Of a stretch of DNA of 64,000 nucleotides, positions 30,915-43,570 are shown piece after piece. This DNA comes from Silene latifolia (lineage: Eukaryota; Streptophyta; Magnoliopsida; Caryophyllales; Caryophyllaceae), in the NCBI RefSeq assembly GCF_048544455.1, contig NC_133538.1, positions 150,306,422-150,370,421 of the forward strand, given 5' to 3'. The first letter of the stretch is position 1. Every line of letters starts with the position of its first letter. Made by a program: the position numbers and the translations under genes. The notes beneath the pieces were generated by a model. That model saw only the letters and a list, made by a program, of their open reading frames with translations, was not told where the DNA came from and searched no databases.

Positions 30915-31893
30915 GGCTGTTTAGGTGACTGTGATATAAACCAAGAGGTTGATCTCGTTGGGGAGGCATTAGCACGGGTGGCTTAGCCAGTATCTCCTTT
31001 ATCCTGTCAAATTCCTTTTGACAGTCTTCATCCCATACGGTATGGTCCATTTTCTTGAGCTTTTTGAAGATAGGTTCGCAGATCATAGTGAGTTTGGATA
31101 TGAATCGACTTATGTATTGCACTTTTCCCAAGAATCCTCTAACCTCCTTTTCTGTCTGGGGTTGTGGCATTTCGATTAAGGCCTTGATCTTCGATGGATT
31201 AAATTATATCCCCCTCTGGCCGACGACATATCCCAGAAGCTTGCCTGACGTTACTCCGAATGCACATTTCTGAGGATTGAGTCTCATGTTGTACTTGCGC
31301 AATCTGAGGAAGAATTTGCGAAGGTTATCGATGTGTCTTTTCCTATCTTTAGATTTAACAATCATATCATCCACTTACACCTCCACTTCTTTATGCATCA
31401 TGTCATGTAGCAAAGTGGTCACAGTGCGTTGGTATGTAGCCCCAGCATTGATTAGCCCAAATGGCATAACAGTATAACAGTATGTGCCCCACTGAGTGAC
31501 GAAAGTTGTCTTGTGCATGTCTTCCACGGCCATTTTGATTTGGTTATACCTTGCATACCCGTCCATGAAGGATAACAATGCGTGATCGGCTGTATCTACC
31601 AATATATCGATGTGAGGTAGAGGGAAGTCGTGTTTAGGACTCGCCTTGTTCAAGTCTCTGAAATAAACACAAACCCGGATTCACCCATCCTTTTTGGGTA
31701 CGGGGACTATGTTAGCCGCCCAGTCTGAATATTCGGAAACTTTGATGAATCCGGCTTTGAATTGCTTACCGACTTCTTCTTTAATCTTAAGAGCCCACTC
31801 CGTCCTCATCCGACGAAGCTTTTGTTTTACAGGCTTGAAACCTGGCTTGATTGGAATACGATGTTCTGCAATATCCATGTCGATCCCTGGCAT
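30856..31893 (-). pseudogene. Tat-clade reverse transcriptase
   Basis: The RT core lies in one frame broken by stops. Blocks are HRIPIKPGFKPVKQKLRRM, NIVPVPKKDG (then a TGA at 31678-31680), LLSFMDGYARYNQI with the first catalytic Asp, and FGLINAGATYQR. The active-site block shows VDD, but the Tyr before it is a TAA stop. Another stop falls near 31207. The thumb region EVRGFLGKVQYISRFI follows. The enzyme cannot be made. Confidence 0.88.
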
Positions 31894-32915
31894 ATCTTTG
31901 TAAGACCAAGCGAAGACGTCTTTGAACTCGTGTAGGAGGTTGATAAAATTGGCCTTTTCAGTTGGGTCTAGGGTCGTCCCTATCCTAAGTTCTTGGGGTT
32001 CTAATTCCGTTCCTACATTGATAGCTTCGGTGTTTTCTATAACTGGTGCCCCTTCCCTTCTTCTAGTATTTCTTTAATTATATAGGGAGGTAGTTCGATT
32101 GAGTCTGGGTCAGGATCATCCTTATTATCATCGTAAATAGAATTGCATTCGGAATAACTCAAGGAGTAAGAAGAATCAGATTTATTCATATTAAAATTTG
32201 AAAATAGCTGAAACAAAGAAGCCATCTACGCAGTAGTCAGTGGCGGTAAAGGGATAGTTGCTGGGACATTCCCCAAGTTACTGTTACTAGGCGGCGTTAT
32301 GCTAGGAGAAACAGAGGGGTGGGGAGTGACGATAGGAGGAGACTCTCTAGTGACTTCGCTAGACGTAGATTCCGACTCTGACTCTGATTTCGACTCTGAC
32401 TCGAATTCATCATCTTCGAGTTCTCCTTTGAACATCCCTCCTTCTCCAGTAGTGACCTTGAATAGCTTTCCTTGATTGTTGGTCCATTTGATTGACTTTC
32501 TCCATCCTTTCTACTGATTTGAGTTGATGTCAGTGATCAGTGCTGTAGGGTTGAAATGGTCGTCTTGAAGTATCATGGTAATGATCTCATCCTGCGCTAC
32601 CCTGGCGAATTGATCTTCTCCAAACAGGAGGCTAACAGCCTGTTCGTCGAGACAAGGTGTCTAACGAGTTTTGACGGTAGGAACCGTTTCCGGAGGAATG
32701 AAGTAGCAATCGTGGAAGATCTCGATTCAAGCTAGTTGAATGCCTTTGTACCTCCATGGTTTGGGAAATGCATTAAAATGTTCACAATCCCCTTCTCTGA
32801 CGAAGTAACCATTTAGTGTAGGGAGATAGGGTTGCATTTGGATTCCCTTATTCTTGCGATTCCTAACTTGAGCAAGCAGTTCAAGAGTTTCGGCTTTCGT
32901 AGGTTTGTACCCCAA
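31894..32915 (-). pseudogene. Linker region between protease and reverse transcriptase
   Basis: Several stop-broken open segments (32727-32915, 32226-32435, 32037-32225) share one frame with gag and protease. The sequence includes a Ser/Glu-rich acidic stretch (ESESKSESESEST) and PPYIIKEILEEG. No separate enzyme is recognised; Tat elements have a long, poorly conserved linker here. A frame change near 31900-32030 leads into RT. Confidence 0.6.
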
Positions 32916-32930
32916 GCCTAGTGGTATCTC

Positions 32931-33680
32931 TTAGGAGTCATATTCCTTAATAGGTGTAAAGGTACTCTCTTTAATAGGGTTTAACGGCATTCCTGGGAAG
33001 TATCCCTGGGATTTGAGAATTTGGTTGACCACTAAGTTGGAGTATAGGTCGAAATATAAGGGAGTAAGCTCACACTCTATAAGGTTTATGATTTGAAATC
33101 CTCCAAGTTCATACACTGGATCTGCAATTACTTGATTTCTAGACATTTTCTCTATCACGGCCTTGATAGGTGATGGAGTGATCGTCACTACCTTTCCATC
33201 TAGAGGGATCTTAATATTTTGGTGTAAGGTGGATGTTACCGCCTTGGAAGCGTGAATCCAGAGCCTAGCCAAAAGTATATTGAAAGATGCCTCGATGTCC
33301 GCTATCTGAAAATTAACCTTTCGGTCGATTGGCCCAGTGGCCACAGTAAGGTTCACTAGCCCCACTTCTTTACGTCGTGTTCCATCGTACTCCCGAACGC
33401 CTTGGTTAGTAGGACTCCGGTCTGATTCTTTCATGCCTAACTTGTATGCTGTTTTTAGTGGTATGACATTGACTGCGGAGCCATCATCCACCAAAGTGAT
33501 GGGTACATTTTTCTTCAAGCATGTGACTGTTATGTATAGAGCAAGGTTATGAGTGACACCAAAGGGAGGCAAGTCTTCATCTGAGAAAGTAACTGGGTTA
33601 CTTAGCTTGACTGAGTGTTGGAAGACTAGGTTGACGACGTCATCAGGTGTGGAGTTATGTGCTACATTCAATTTAGCCAA
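32931..33680 (-). pseudogene. Tat-clade aspartic protease
   Basis: The block ITLVDDGSAVNVIPL holds the active-site Asp; the following residue is Asp where the usual Asp-Thr/Ser-Gly has Thr or Ser. The second half includes FNILLARLWIHASKAVTSTLHQ, where the expected LGRPWIH motif is altered. It is in frame with gag. The stretch from 33681 to 33761 carries a stop. Confidence 0.75.
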
Positions 33681-33761
33681 CGCTTGCAGTAAAGCCTGGA
33701 GATGAGGAAATGAACTTGCAACTAGTTGCCAGACTGAAAAATCAGTCTTCGTCTTTTGAAG

Positions 33762-35687
33762 TTACTTCAATAAATGGTCAGGAGAAGTATCTTCGCCATC
33801 GTTTGGTGTGATGACATTGGTGTTAGTAGTAACTGGACCATTTGTCTGAGTGACATTTTGATATGGACGTCCTGAGCGAGTAAGGTGGTCCACATCTTCA
33901 TCTTCACTAACCTTGACTAGAGGATGTTCTGTGAGGTAAACATCTTCGTCGTCATCCTCCCAAACTCCATTGACGATACTGAGCGGTCTAAGACTTATGA
34001 TTTCAGCTTCTAGGCTGATTATTTGCTCGACTAGATCATCGGTCACTGCGATCACTTCTTGCATTGTGGATTCTTGAGATAAGATTGGAACCATTGACCT
34101 ATTTTCCCTAGGTATAGTGCTTGGAGTGCGTAGGGATGCCACTACAGCTTCTAGCTCTGAAACTTGTCTACTTACATTCTTTGCCCATGCGGCAAAATCA
34201 GCGATAATAGGGGAGATGGTGGAATAACTTTCCTCATTTTCTAGTGCATTGACCTCATTTTCAGCTGGAGAAATGAGGTGTGAGCAATCCAAGGTGGATT
34301 CCTCATCCGTGATCATCAGAATTTCAAGAGGATTCTGAGTATTGTTAGGCTTGCTTGCAGGAGGTATAGGTAGGTGCCCATCCTCAATCATATCCTAAAT
34401 GACATGTTTTAATTTAAAACATTTCTCTGTATCATGCCCTTTACTTGTATGGTACTCACAGTAGGCATTCTCATCCCAGAATTTAGACTTTTTCTCTGGG
34501 TCAGGTGTAGGTCCTATAGGTTGGAGCTTACCTTGGTTCATTAGTCTTTTCAAAGCATTGGAGTACGAGTCGCCAACGTTGGTGAACTTCCTCTATGGGA
34601 CATTCTTCTTAGTAGATGATTCGACAAGGTTGACCTCGTCGGCCTTACTAGTGGAGCCATAAGAACAACTCTTTGTGCCTTGATATCCGCGACCTACCAT
34701 TTTGGACAAGAGTCCTTTATGGATGTCGTCTTTGATTCTTGTTCCTAATACAGTTAAGTCTTTGAAAGACTTTATGTTTTGGTATCTTAGGTGATTCGCA
34801 TAGATTGGCCTTAAGTTATCCATGAAATTTTCAACAAGAGTAGCCTCGTCTGGGCGTTCGACGAGTTGTGTGCTACTCTTTCTCCACCTACTTAGGAAGT
34901 CAGTGAATCCTTCTTTCTCATTTTGGGTAAGAACCTCTAGAGTGCGCATATTGACTTGAACTTCAGCATTATCTGCATACTGTTTGGTGAACTCGATTAT
35001 AGCATCATCCCAAGTAGCAATTTTCTTGTGCTCCAAAGAGTAGAACCATTGCTTAGGAATAGTATCAAGGGATGAAGGAAAGATCCTTAGGAACATCTCT
35101 GGCTTGATGCCTTTGATAGACATATAATATTTGAAGGCACGAATATGGTTCAACGGGTTTTCATGCCCCTTAAACTTCGGGATGTCAGTCATGTTGGAGT
35201 TGGTTGGCAGTTGAGCATTTACTGCCTCATATTTGCGGTTGTTTTCTCTATAGATGTCATCTCCTTTGAGGTACATTAGTTGTTCCTCCAAATATTGGAG
35301 TCGTTTTTCAGCTTCACTAGAACCTGGTGGAAGATTGACTTCTGGTTGCCCAACAAAAGGTGGGATATTATTGTGTATAACCATATCGGGAATGGCATCC
35401 TCTACAGGAGGAAGTCTAGCTTTTACAGCGACAATTCGGCCTTCGATGGCATTAAGGTGAGCATAAGCTTGGTCTTGTCTTGTCTGGAGACGAATGAGTG
35501 CAGCTAGGATTTGATCATTACCATTTACGGATGGCTGGGGTTGACCATTAATGCTTCTGTGACTAGTTCCCACCATTTTGGAACTGAGGATAAGAGATCG
35601 ACGATGAATCAAAACACGATCGACCATTTTAGCACACTTACTCAAAAGAGACTCGACTCGTGAAGTGGGTGTGTGCCACTGTGTCAA
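33762..35687 (-). pseudogene. Tat-clade gag with zinc-knuckle region
   Basis: The capsid domain of the Retrotrans_gag family is clear (DIPKFKGHENPLNHIRAFKY, SLDTIPKQWFYSLEH, FTDFLSRWRKSS). A TAG/TGA-type stop near 34593 and another near 34392 interrupt one continuous frame. Between them a CEYHTSKGHDTEKC segment is the nucleocapsid-like zinc motif. The 209-aa segment below it (34391-33762) is acidic and leads to protease. The likely real ATG is internal to the open frame; the first codon of the frame is not ATG. Confidence 0.82.
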
Positions 35688-36312
35688 GTGGGGTTTAAAA
35701 ATGACAAAATTTTGACATGTTTGTCCTAGACAACTGTAGTGTAGTTGTAGGAGTGCTGACTCGAAGTGAGGTTTGAAATGGGTTTGAGGTCCGAATTTTG
35801 ACTCGACAGAGTTTCGGCTTATTTTGCGCTATTTTAGGCAAAGGATTTTATTTTACAAAATTTTGTCATGGTTTTGTTTACAAAATGGTGATCTCGTATA
35901 TGATACAAACATACATATGGGCATTATAACGGTATGTTGCGTGCATTTAAAGGGTTTTGGTTTAAAAAGGTGGGTTGCCATACCAAGCAATCAAACCCTG
36001 GTCTGTTGAAGAGGTCCGTGCCAAACATGAGTAAGGTCGGTTCCTAGTCCATTTCCTCGAGTAGTGAAAGCCCATGATATAAACATGAGTATGTACCACG
36101 GTATGGTTGACGTCAATCACTATCCATCCTTAGGCCCAGATAAGAATTTGGACCGTCCAGACAGGACGAGTGGTCGAATGGGTTGGGTTAAGCTTAGGAA
36201 GGCCGAATGAAACGACCTAAGAAGGTCGAGTAATGAAAACCGACAACTGTCTCGTATAAAGTATTCCCTAACATCGTTCAAGTTTCGCCCTGGGTAACAT
36301 GTAAGTGTATCA
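35688..36312 (-). other. Leader between primer site and gag
   Basis: About 625 bp with no recognisable ORF or repeat. It would contain packaging and dimerisation signals in an active element; none can be named from sequence alone. Confidence 0.4.
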
Positions 36313-36330
36313 TCCTCAGCGGAGTCGCCA
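36313..36330 (-). other. Primer-binding site, Arg-tRNA type
   Basis: On the minus strand TGGCGACTCCGCTGAGGA lies three bases after the LTR end. It differs by one base from the TGGCGACTCCGCTGGGGA site used by Ogre/Tat elements. Confidence 0.9.
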
Positions 36331-36333
36331 AAC

Positions 36334-38789
36334 TGTGGTCATGGGCCACCCGCGCTGTGCGCACCCGCGTGTTGGTTTCGAGGCGGCGACACTTCTCCCA
36401 CGGAACCTTGGTTTGCCAAAGCACATCATGGGCCGTTACCGATTTGTGAGGCATTGAAACCGGTAAAAGGTTGAATAAGCCTGCATTTGTGGAGTCGCCA
36501 CCAATTTATTGTGGAAAAATTGGAAACCGTTCGAATACTTCGTGTCATCTCAAGACACAGAGTAATGACATGAACACTACGAACTAGTTACCCTTAGCAT
36601 TCTATGTCTAGAATGACTCTCGAAGATGCCAATGGACACGGGTGTCCAGAGATAATTGGAGTAAGGGGCGAGGGTACGTATTAGGAAGCTCTTTAATCGA
36701 ACACCTAATCCCGCCCGCCTCGATAGCGGACTCTACTAATGATTAGGTAAATCGTTCATATTTGATATGTCGTCGATGTAATGCATGAAATGCCACAAAC
36801 ATAGATTGATCCTAGCATGTGAATTTAGACTATGTCGGTTAACACGTAATTTAGCAAACAATTGGTCAAAGTAGGATGTTAGATTAAATTACATGTGAAG
36901 GCCAAGTAAATAAATCATACATAATAATAATAATAATAATTACGATAAATAAAATACAATAATTAAAATTACAAGAATTACAAGGTTTATTTGATCTACG
37001 TCAAAAGCACCCTCGAAACGGGATTTCAAAGAAGAAAATAAAAAGGAAAATAAAATTGGAAATAAAAGTACGAAAATACGTCAGATTATAAATGATGATA
37101 CGATTATAGTTAATTTAATACGTAATTAGAAGCTACGTCAAAGCGAGAGAGAGTTCAGGAGCCGAAGCCAACCCAGAACAGGCGCAGCATCTGTTGCGTC
37201 CTCTGGAAGAGGCGCAACACTTTCTGCGTCTGTTCTTGAGTTGGATTCTGGTTGTGAAGTCAGAATCGTGGATTGTTATCATTTATTGGTAAATTTAAGG
37301 TCGAGTGTTGATATTAGAACTCAAGTTGAAGTGATTTAATGGATTGCATACATCTGGAACCGTCATAAAACAAATTAAAGATGAGAATTTACAGCGATTT
37401 ACATGATTATATGAACTCGTGTCGGAAGTACAAAAAGAACGAACTTTGAACTCGAAAGTTGAATAGAATTTGATAAATTGGAATCAAATAAAGAAAATTA
37501 TGTACGAAAGACGGATTCCAGAGAATCGATATGAGAAAATCGAACCTCTAAAATCCAGGATTGAAATAGATGACGAAAACTCGCAAATATTGAATTATAA
37601 GGGATTTAAGTCGAATTATGCGTTATAATTTGAAAAGGATTTATTAAGACAAGATTATATACTGATATGGACAAAAGAAACGAAGGAAAAAGAGAAAAAA
37701 AAAAGTTGCAGAAGGTCGAGGAAGAATAAGAAGAGCAGGAGCAGCGCCAGTCTCAGGAAGAGGAGCAGCAGGTGCTGTGACCCTTCGAAGATGCGCAGCT
37801 GCTGCTGCATTTCTTCTCAACGTCAGTCCTTTGCTGTTTTGTAAATACGGTTTTAAAGGATGGTTTTTATGACGGTTTTGAACGTGCTTTTGATATAGAC
37901 CTTACATTAGTGATACAAAATAAAAGTACAATAATAAAATGGGATTTTACACCGTCAAACTTACATGTTTGATGAAACTAGATTGACTAAAGTTATCATT
38001 TAGTAATTTCTCGACTCGAATATGTGTGGAAAGTGCCCTTGTTAAAGGATTTAAAGGATTGATTAGATTGATCAAGTGGAGTTGGTCAAATTGGTCGGTC
38101 TATGCAACGTGACTGGGACTCAGAATGACCTGAGCTTATGTGGTCAATTGATCAAGCACGTAGGCATTGAAAGCAAAAGCGTGGTCTAGAATGCAAAGAG
38201 AGAAGAGAAGGGCAGACACTCGCGTGCCAAATATGGAGACCGAAGTTCTCTATTTATACTAAACACATGAAGGAGTTTAGGAATGACACGGATACGGAAA
38301 CAAATCACGTAAATATTTTGGAAAGCATGAAAAAGAGGGCTGGGGAAGAGGCGTAGCACCTGTTGCGTCATTTCCCTAGAGGTTTCCTCCTCAGCAAGAA
38401 AGATTTCCTCGTTTTTTTATGCAATTTCGGTAGATTTACACATCCTTATTCCATGAAACACAATATACGGAAGATATTTCCTTAAAAATATTAATTTAAT
38501 TAGGAATAGATATCCAGAGAATTCTAGAACATTCCGGAACATTCTGACTCGGCATTTAAACGGTCTTTTAAAAAATGAAGCGATTTTTGACCCGGACTCC
38601 AAATGAATTCTAATTACTGTCAAAACGACCGTATCGGCGCGTAGATGATAAGCATGAGGTTGACTCGAGTGTTTGAGCTATCACTTGTCGATGAACTTAC
38701 GAACTGTCATAAAATCGTTCTGCGTACCAAACATGCGGCCCAATCATCACTGGGTGGTTGGCAGAAGGTGCATAAATGAGGTATCTACA
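36334..38789 (-). repeat. 5' LTR of the Retand-like element
   Basis: 2,456 bp, the partner of 16120-18564. TATA box at 38251-38258 (minus). Palindromic motifs lie near 37181, 37745 and 38345. It differs from the other LTR by scattered substitutions and by short expansions such as an ATA run near 36923. Confidence 0.92.
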
Positions 38790-39409
38790 CAAACAATAGT
38801 CACGGAGTATGTTACATCTGAGGGGGAACAAAACACTATTGTTCCAAGAAAATAGAAACATCAAAGCTCCCATCCTCTCTCAAATTTAACAAGTGACTTG
38901 AACTCCGGAGATAAAACAAGGGCCTCCCTCAACAACTTTGCATCGCTTGATGAGTTTTGTGCCCAAAGCGCCTTTCTCTCTCAAATTGAGCAGGCCAATA
39001 TAACAATTGCATTGACCGACGCCGATTGGATGCAAGCTATACAAGATGAGCTCAATCAATTCAAGAGAAATGAGGTATGGCACCTAGTCCCTAGACCATC
39101 TAAGCGTACCGTCATTGGTACTAGATGGGTCTTTCGTAATAAGCTTGATGATTCCGGTGAAATCGTAAGGGATAAACCTAGACTAGTGGTGCAAGGTTAC
39201 AATAAACAAGAGGGAATTGATTACGATAAAACCTATGCACCAGTAGCTAGGCTTGAGGCCATACAATTATTGATAGCTTTTGAGGCTCATAAAGGCATTA
39301 AGCTTTTCCAAATGGATGTCAAAACCGCTTTCATAAATGGATATTTGGAAGAGGATGTCTTTGTAGAGGAACCTCAGTGCTTTTTAGACAATGAGTTTCC
39401 TAAACACGT
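38790..39409 (+). pseudogene. Sirevirus-like reverse transcriptase, first part
   Basis: This continues the element cut at 14810. An IN-RT linker of about 100 bp is followed in one frame by DADWMQAIQDELNQF, TRWVFRNKLDD, the DYDKTYAPVARLEAI block and QMDVKTAFINGYLEEDVF with the first catalytic Asp. It ends at the CACGT duplication where the Athila-like element inserted. It resumes at 63720. Confidence 0.92.
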
Positions 39410-39636
39410 TGATGAGTGCATATTTGGTATCACTTTCCCCCTTCTTCCCTATGCATTTTATCCCGAATCTAGACGGTTTTGACCTCTTTAGCTTGCATTT
39501 TGTAGCTTTAGTCCCGTACTACAAGTTTTATGTCTCTCCATGCAGGTTTTGAACTCGAGAGGACTAAATAAGCTGGAAAAGAACCTCACAAGGCAAGTAT
39601 AGGGAAGAACATAGAAGGAAGGGGAAGAAGGACTCC

Positions 39637-39806
39637 CAGCCGGTAGGCCGGCAACCGGTCAGCTGGCTGAGAGTCCCTCCAAGGGGCCGATTCAGAGAAG
39701 GCAGCCGGTCAGCCGGCTCAGCATACCTGGCAACTTAATTGAAGCTGGAATTCCAGGAGGTTCCCAGCCGGTCAAGGACCGGCGGCCGGCCGGCCGGCCC
39801 AGACTC
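39637..39806. repeat. GCCGG palindrome clusters in the 5' LTR
   Basis: About ten CCGG-centred motifs in 170 bp, including CCAGCCGGTAGGCCGG and GGCGGCCGGCCGGCCGGCCC. They are capable of strong hairpins and dense in CG and CNG methylation sites. They end about 55 bp before the TATA box. Confidence 0.85.
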
Positions 39807-39859
39807 ATTTTCTCCGCATTTCTATTTCCTTGTAATTTTTTGCCCAAATGATTGTAAAC

Positions 39860-39867
39860 TATAAATA
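39860..39867 (+). promoter_or_regulatory. TATA box of the Athila-like LTR
   Basis: TATAAATA followed by CCCC, about 450 bp into the LTR, and repeated at 62336-62343 in the 3' LTR. Confidence 0.6.
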
Positions 39868-41249
39868 CCCCTCTCCTAATTCATTTTGGACACACAGCCC
39901 TAGATTTACATTATTTCCATTTTCCAAGTTTGAAACTTTGCTAGTTACTTTGCTAATCTTTCCTTAATTAGTTTAATCCTTCAATAATTGGCATATTATT
40001 AGTTCTAGTAATTGGGTTGTAACAAGATTGAAGATTTCTCCATCCTTATTTTCAATCCAAGTTTCCTTCTTGCTATTGAATTGGTACAATTTCCTCCCTT
40101 AATTTCATTTGTTTACATTTGATTTCCTTTAAGTTTTATTTAATTGTTTGTGCTTAATTCCTTCACTTTATTGTTGGATTTTCATCTTTCTCTCTCTTGT
40201 TCATCTTTTCCTTGTTCACCATTGTTGTTCTCTTCCAAAGATTGAGTCTTAGGGTTATTGTGTTAAAGTTTGTGTCTTTTTGCTTTAATCCTTCCCCATC
40301 TTAGCTTAATTAGTCTTTCCTCATAGATTTGTTGAATTATTGCATGATTAATTGTAGAATCCGTTTTCACATCATGTTCATGCTTATAGAATTCATCTTT
40401 ATCAACTATTTTGTCTTAAGAACCATGATTAGTGAGTAGTCTTTTAACTAGGACTCGGTTTAACCCAACATGAATAATTTTCTTGATAGATTCCCATAAA
40501 GGCTTGTTGGGGAGGATTAATAATGGTAGGCTAGAGGATTATTTTGATAAATTGGTCAATTTTGAGTAGTGTTGGTTTGTGACCCTTGTCCACCAACGAA
40601 AGTTGGTTAGGTTGGAAATCGGGTACCCGGAGTTTGGTCATATTGCTATCTTTGGTTGAGACGAGAGGGAGAGCCAATGGAGGGCACCTCTATACTAGGG
40701 TTTTAAATCAACCTCCGAGAGGAGGAGTGGGATGACCCGGAATTGATGTAAGCTTTTTGACCTTAGCTAATGTTAGGGTACTTTGGGGATGTGCATGTTT
40801 TTGGGGTAACCGGGTGTTACGCTAGGGATACCGATCTTCGAACCCAAGAGGGGGGTTGGTCGGGAGTGATAGTTTCCTATCGCAAGCCCGAGAGGGGGGT
40901 TTTAGGCGAGTTAGAGCCATGTCCACCTTAAGAACCTTCCCAACGACTAGCCTAGGGAACCTTGATGGAAAATTATGGATTGTTGGGGGAAAATCGAGTC
41001 CTAGGCCTTTTATTCTCTTGAATTACAACTTTAAGTCTCACTTGCTTAATTTTCATAATTAGTTTATTTGCATTTTAATTTGATTAGTTTAGTTGTCTAG
41101 TTAATTTATCCACCCTATTATTATCGACTTAGCTAAGCCTAAGAATTAGGAGAATTAGTAATCTGCCTAGCTCCTCGCGGATTCGACCCTTAATTTGTAC
41201 GACGACAAACCGTGCACTTGCGAGGTTAAGATTTGAACCATCAAGTTTT

Positions 41250-41266
41250 TGGCGCCGTTGCCGGGG
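41250..41266 (+). other. Primer-binding site, Asp-tRNA type
   Basis: TGGCGCCGTTGCCGGGG, complementary to the 3' end of plant tRNA-Asp, six bases after the LTR. This primer is characteristic of Athila elements. Confidence 0.9.
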
Positions 41267-41354
41267 AGCAAAGGATAGATATTAATCGTTTTTGTTCTAG
41301 TTAGGCTAATTCTCTTGTGTTACTAATCCTTTTCTTAAGTGTGTAGGCTTTTGC

Positions 41355-43570
41355 ATGAGTAGGAGAAATCAAAGAGGTCAACCTATTCATCCGATTGACC
41401 ACGAGATTGAAGCTACCGCAAGAAGACTCAATTCACTCCGAAGAAGGGCATTGATAGAAACTCCTATTTTCGAAGAACCTTTAGTAGTGGAAGACGTTCT
41501 ATAAGAACTGGGTACTCTTGAGTTCTTTGAGAATCCATTTGAAATTCCCGAAGAAGCAACAATGGTCGCGGTTCCTTTGAGGGACAATTTAGCTCCAAAG
41601 AAGGTGGTAAACCCAAGCATTGTCAAGCCACCTATACAAGCAAATAATTTTGATGTGAAGGCTACTTTATTTCAACTAGTCCAAGGAAACCAATTCGGAG
41701 GGGGAGCTACCGAAAACCCCAATGAACACCTTAATGATTTCTTGGATAGTTGTGATATGTATAAGGTAAATGGAGTATCGAAGGATGCAATCCGCCTTCG
41801 ACTCTTTCCTTATTCCTTGAGGGGGAGTGCTAAGGAATGGTTAAAGAGTTGTGAGCCCGATTCACTTAGAACTTGGAACGATGTCTCCAAAGCCTTCTTG
41901 AACAAGTACTTTCCACCACAAAGGACGGCATGAATCAAGAGTGAAGCCTTAAAGGCTTAAGGCTTCACTCAACAAGATGACGAGGCCCTCTATAAAGCAT
42001 GGGAGAGATATAAAGGACTCCAAAGGTTGTGCCCTCATCACGGGATCGGAGACGATGAATTGATAAACAACTTCTATGAGGGGTTGAATAATGAGATGAA
42101 AATGAATCTAGACTCCGGCTCAGGAAAAGGAGCACTTGACAAGATAGATCACAAGACGGCTAAGGAGCTTATCGAAGAGATGGCATCCCGGACTTTCCAT
42201 TGGAATAATGACCGGCACAAAAGGAAAGGGAAGTCAAATTTGGAGTCGGCAAACAATGTGGAAGTTAAGGGATTGATAGAGGAACTCAAACAACAAGTTG
42301 CTTTGTTGAACTCTAGCAACACCTCTAGCAACTCTTCATCTAGTAGAAACCAAGTTTATTGTTGTGAAATTTGTGGAGATCAAGGACATCCACCAAATGG
42401 GTGTCCTTTGATGATGGGAGAGGCTAATTGTATGGAATAAGTGAATGGGGTATGGGAATCAAGTCCGGCAAGGCAAGCATTCAACAACAATCAATACCAC
42501 CCCGGGATGAGAGCCCACCCAAATTTTTCATATGGTTCTCAAAATGTGCAAAACCCGACTTTCCAAACAAAACCGCAAAACCCACAAAGCCTCCAAGCCA
42601 ACAAACAAAATCAACCCTTTAACCAAGGTCCACCGGGTTTCCAAGGAAGAACTTTTCATCCAAGGCCACCATTCCAACCACTCAACCCACCTACACAACA
42701 AGCCTTCCAACAACCTTTCCAACAAGCCCCTCAACAACCATGCCAACAATCCACTCAACCTAAATCAAATATGGAGCTCATGATGGAGTAAATGATGAAT
42801 ACTCAAACCCAATTCATTACCCACTCTAACCAAAAACAAGTGGAGACAACATCTTCTATCAACCAACTAAGGACTCAAATTCAAGCGTCCCAAAGAATGA
42901 CGGATAATCAATCTCTCAATTGGCCTCTTAAATGAGTCAATTGCAAGCCTCAAATGGTAGGTTTCCAGGTAAAACCGAGGAAAACCCAAAGACCATTAAT
43001 GCTATATATTTGAGGAGTGGTAAGGAGTTGGAAGACCGGGTGTTCATCCATAGGAGAAAGAGTAGCAAGCCGGAAGTTGTTGTTGAACCACCAAAGGTGG
43101 TTGAAGATGATCTAGTAGAGGTTTTTGTGGAAACTCCCATGGTAGTTGATGAGCCTACTAAGATTGTTGAAGAGCCCAAGCAACAAATAGTGAAATCTTA
43201 TGTGCCACCAATTCCTTTTCCTCAAAGGTTGGCAAGGGCAAAGCTTGGGCAAAAGTATGGAAAATTCATGAACATGATGAAGGGAATTAACATCACAATG
43301 CCTTTCATTGATGCCATCAAGGAAATACCAACATATGGTAAATTCTTGAAGGAGTTGATTTCCAACAAGAATGCCAAGGAAACCTCAACAACGGTAAATT
43401 TGTCTAAGGAATGTAGTGCCATTTTAATGAATAAGGTCTCCCAAAAGCTTGAAGACCCGGGGAGTTTTTCCATACCATGCACCATTGGGACCGTTCAAAT
43501 AGAGAGAGAGCTCTATGTGATTTGGGGGCAAGCATTAGACTCATGCCTTTCAAAATTTTCAAGAAATTGA
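41355..43570 (+). pseudogene. Athila-like gag
   Basis: Starts MSRRNQRGQPIHP at 41355. The Retrotrans_gag capsid block is clear (NPNEHLNDFLDSCDMYKVNG, RLFPYSLRGSAKEWLKS, FLNKYFPPQRTA). A zinc knuckle CCEICGDQGHPPNGC lies near 42360. A Gln/Pro-rich stretch and the INAIYLRSGKEL block before protease follow. In-frame stops fall at about 41502, 41931, 41958, 42438 and 42789. A frame change follows by 42932. The family is certain; the protein is not makeable. Confidence 0.88.

Larger units (their letters stand above)
16120..38789 (-). mobile_element. Retand-like Tat-clade Ty3/gypsy element with antisense genes and tandem array
   Basis: LTRs lie at 16120-18564 and 36334-38789. On the minus strand there is an Arg-tRNA-type primer site after the 5' LTR and a purine tract (AAAGTGGGGGCTT) before the 3' LTR. 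Gag-pol spans 35687 to about 28780, with two RNase H domains, the hallmark of the Tat clade. Two plus-strand genes and a 4.3-kb tandem array lie between pol and the 3' LTR. This layout agrees with published Retand elements of Silene latifolia. The flanking pentamers are AAAAC (16115-16119) and CAAAC (38790-38794), one mismatch apart. Gag-pol is broken by many stops and about four frame changes. Confidence 0.9.
39410..41243 (+). repeat. 5' LTR of the Athila-like element
   Basis: TGATGAGTGCATATTTGG...TTGAACCATCA. TATA box at 39860-39867. GCCGG-rich palindromic clusters lie at 39637-39680 and about 39693-39800, upstream of the TATA box. It aligns with 61901-63719; one difference is a longer GCCGG cluster here. 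Confidence 0.93.
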
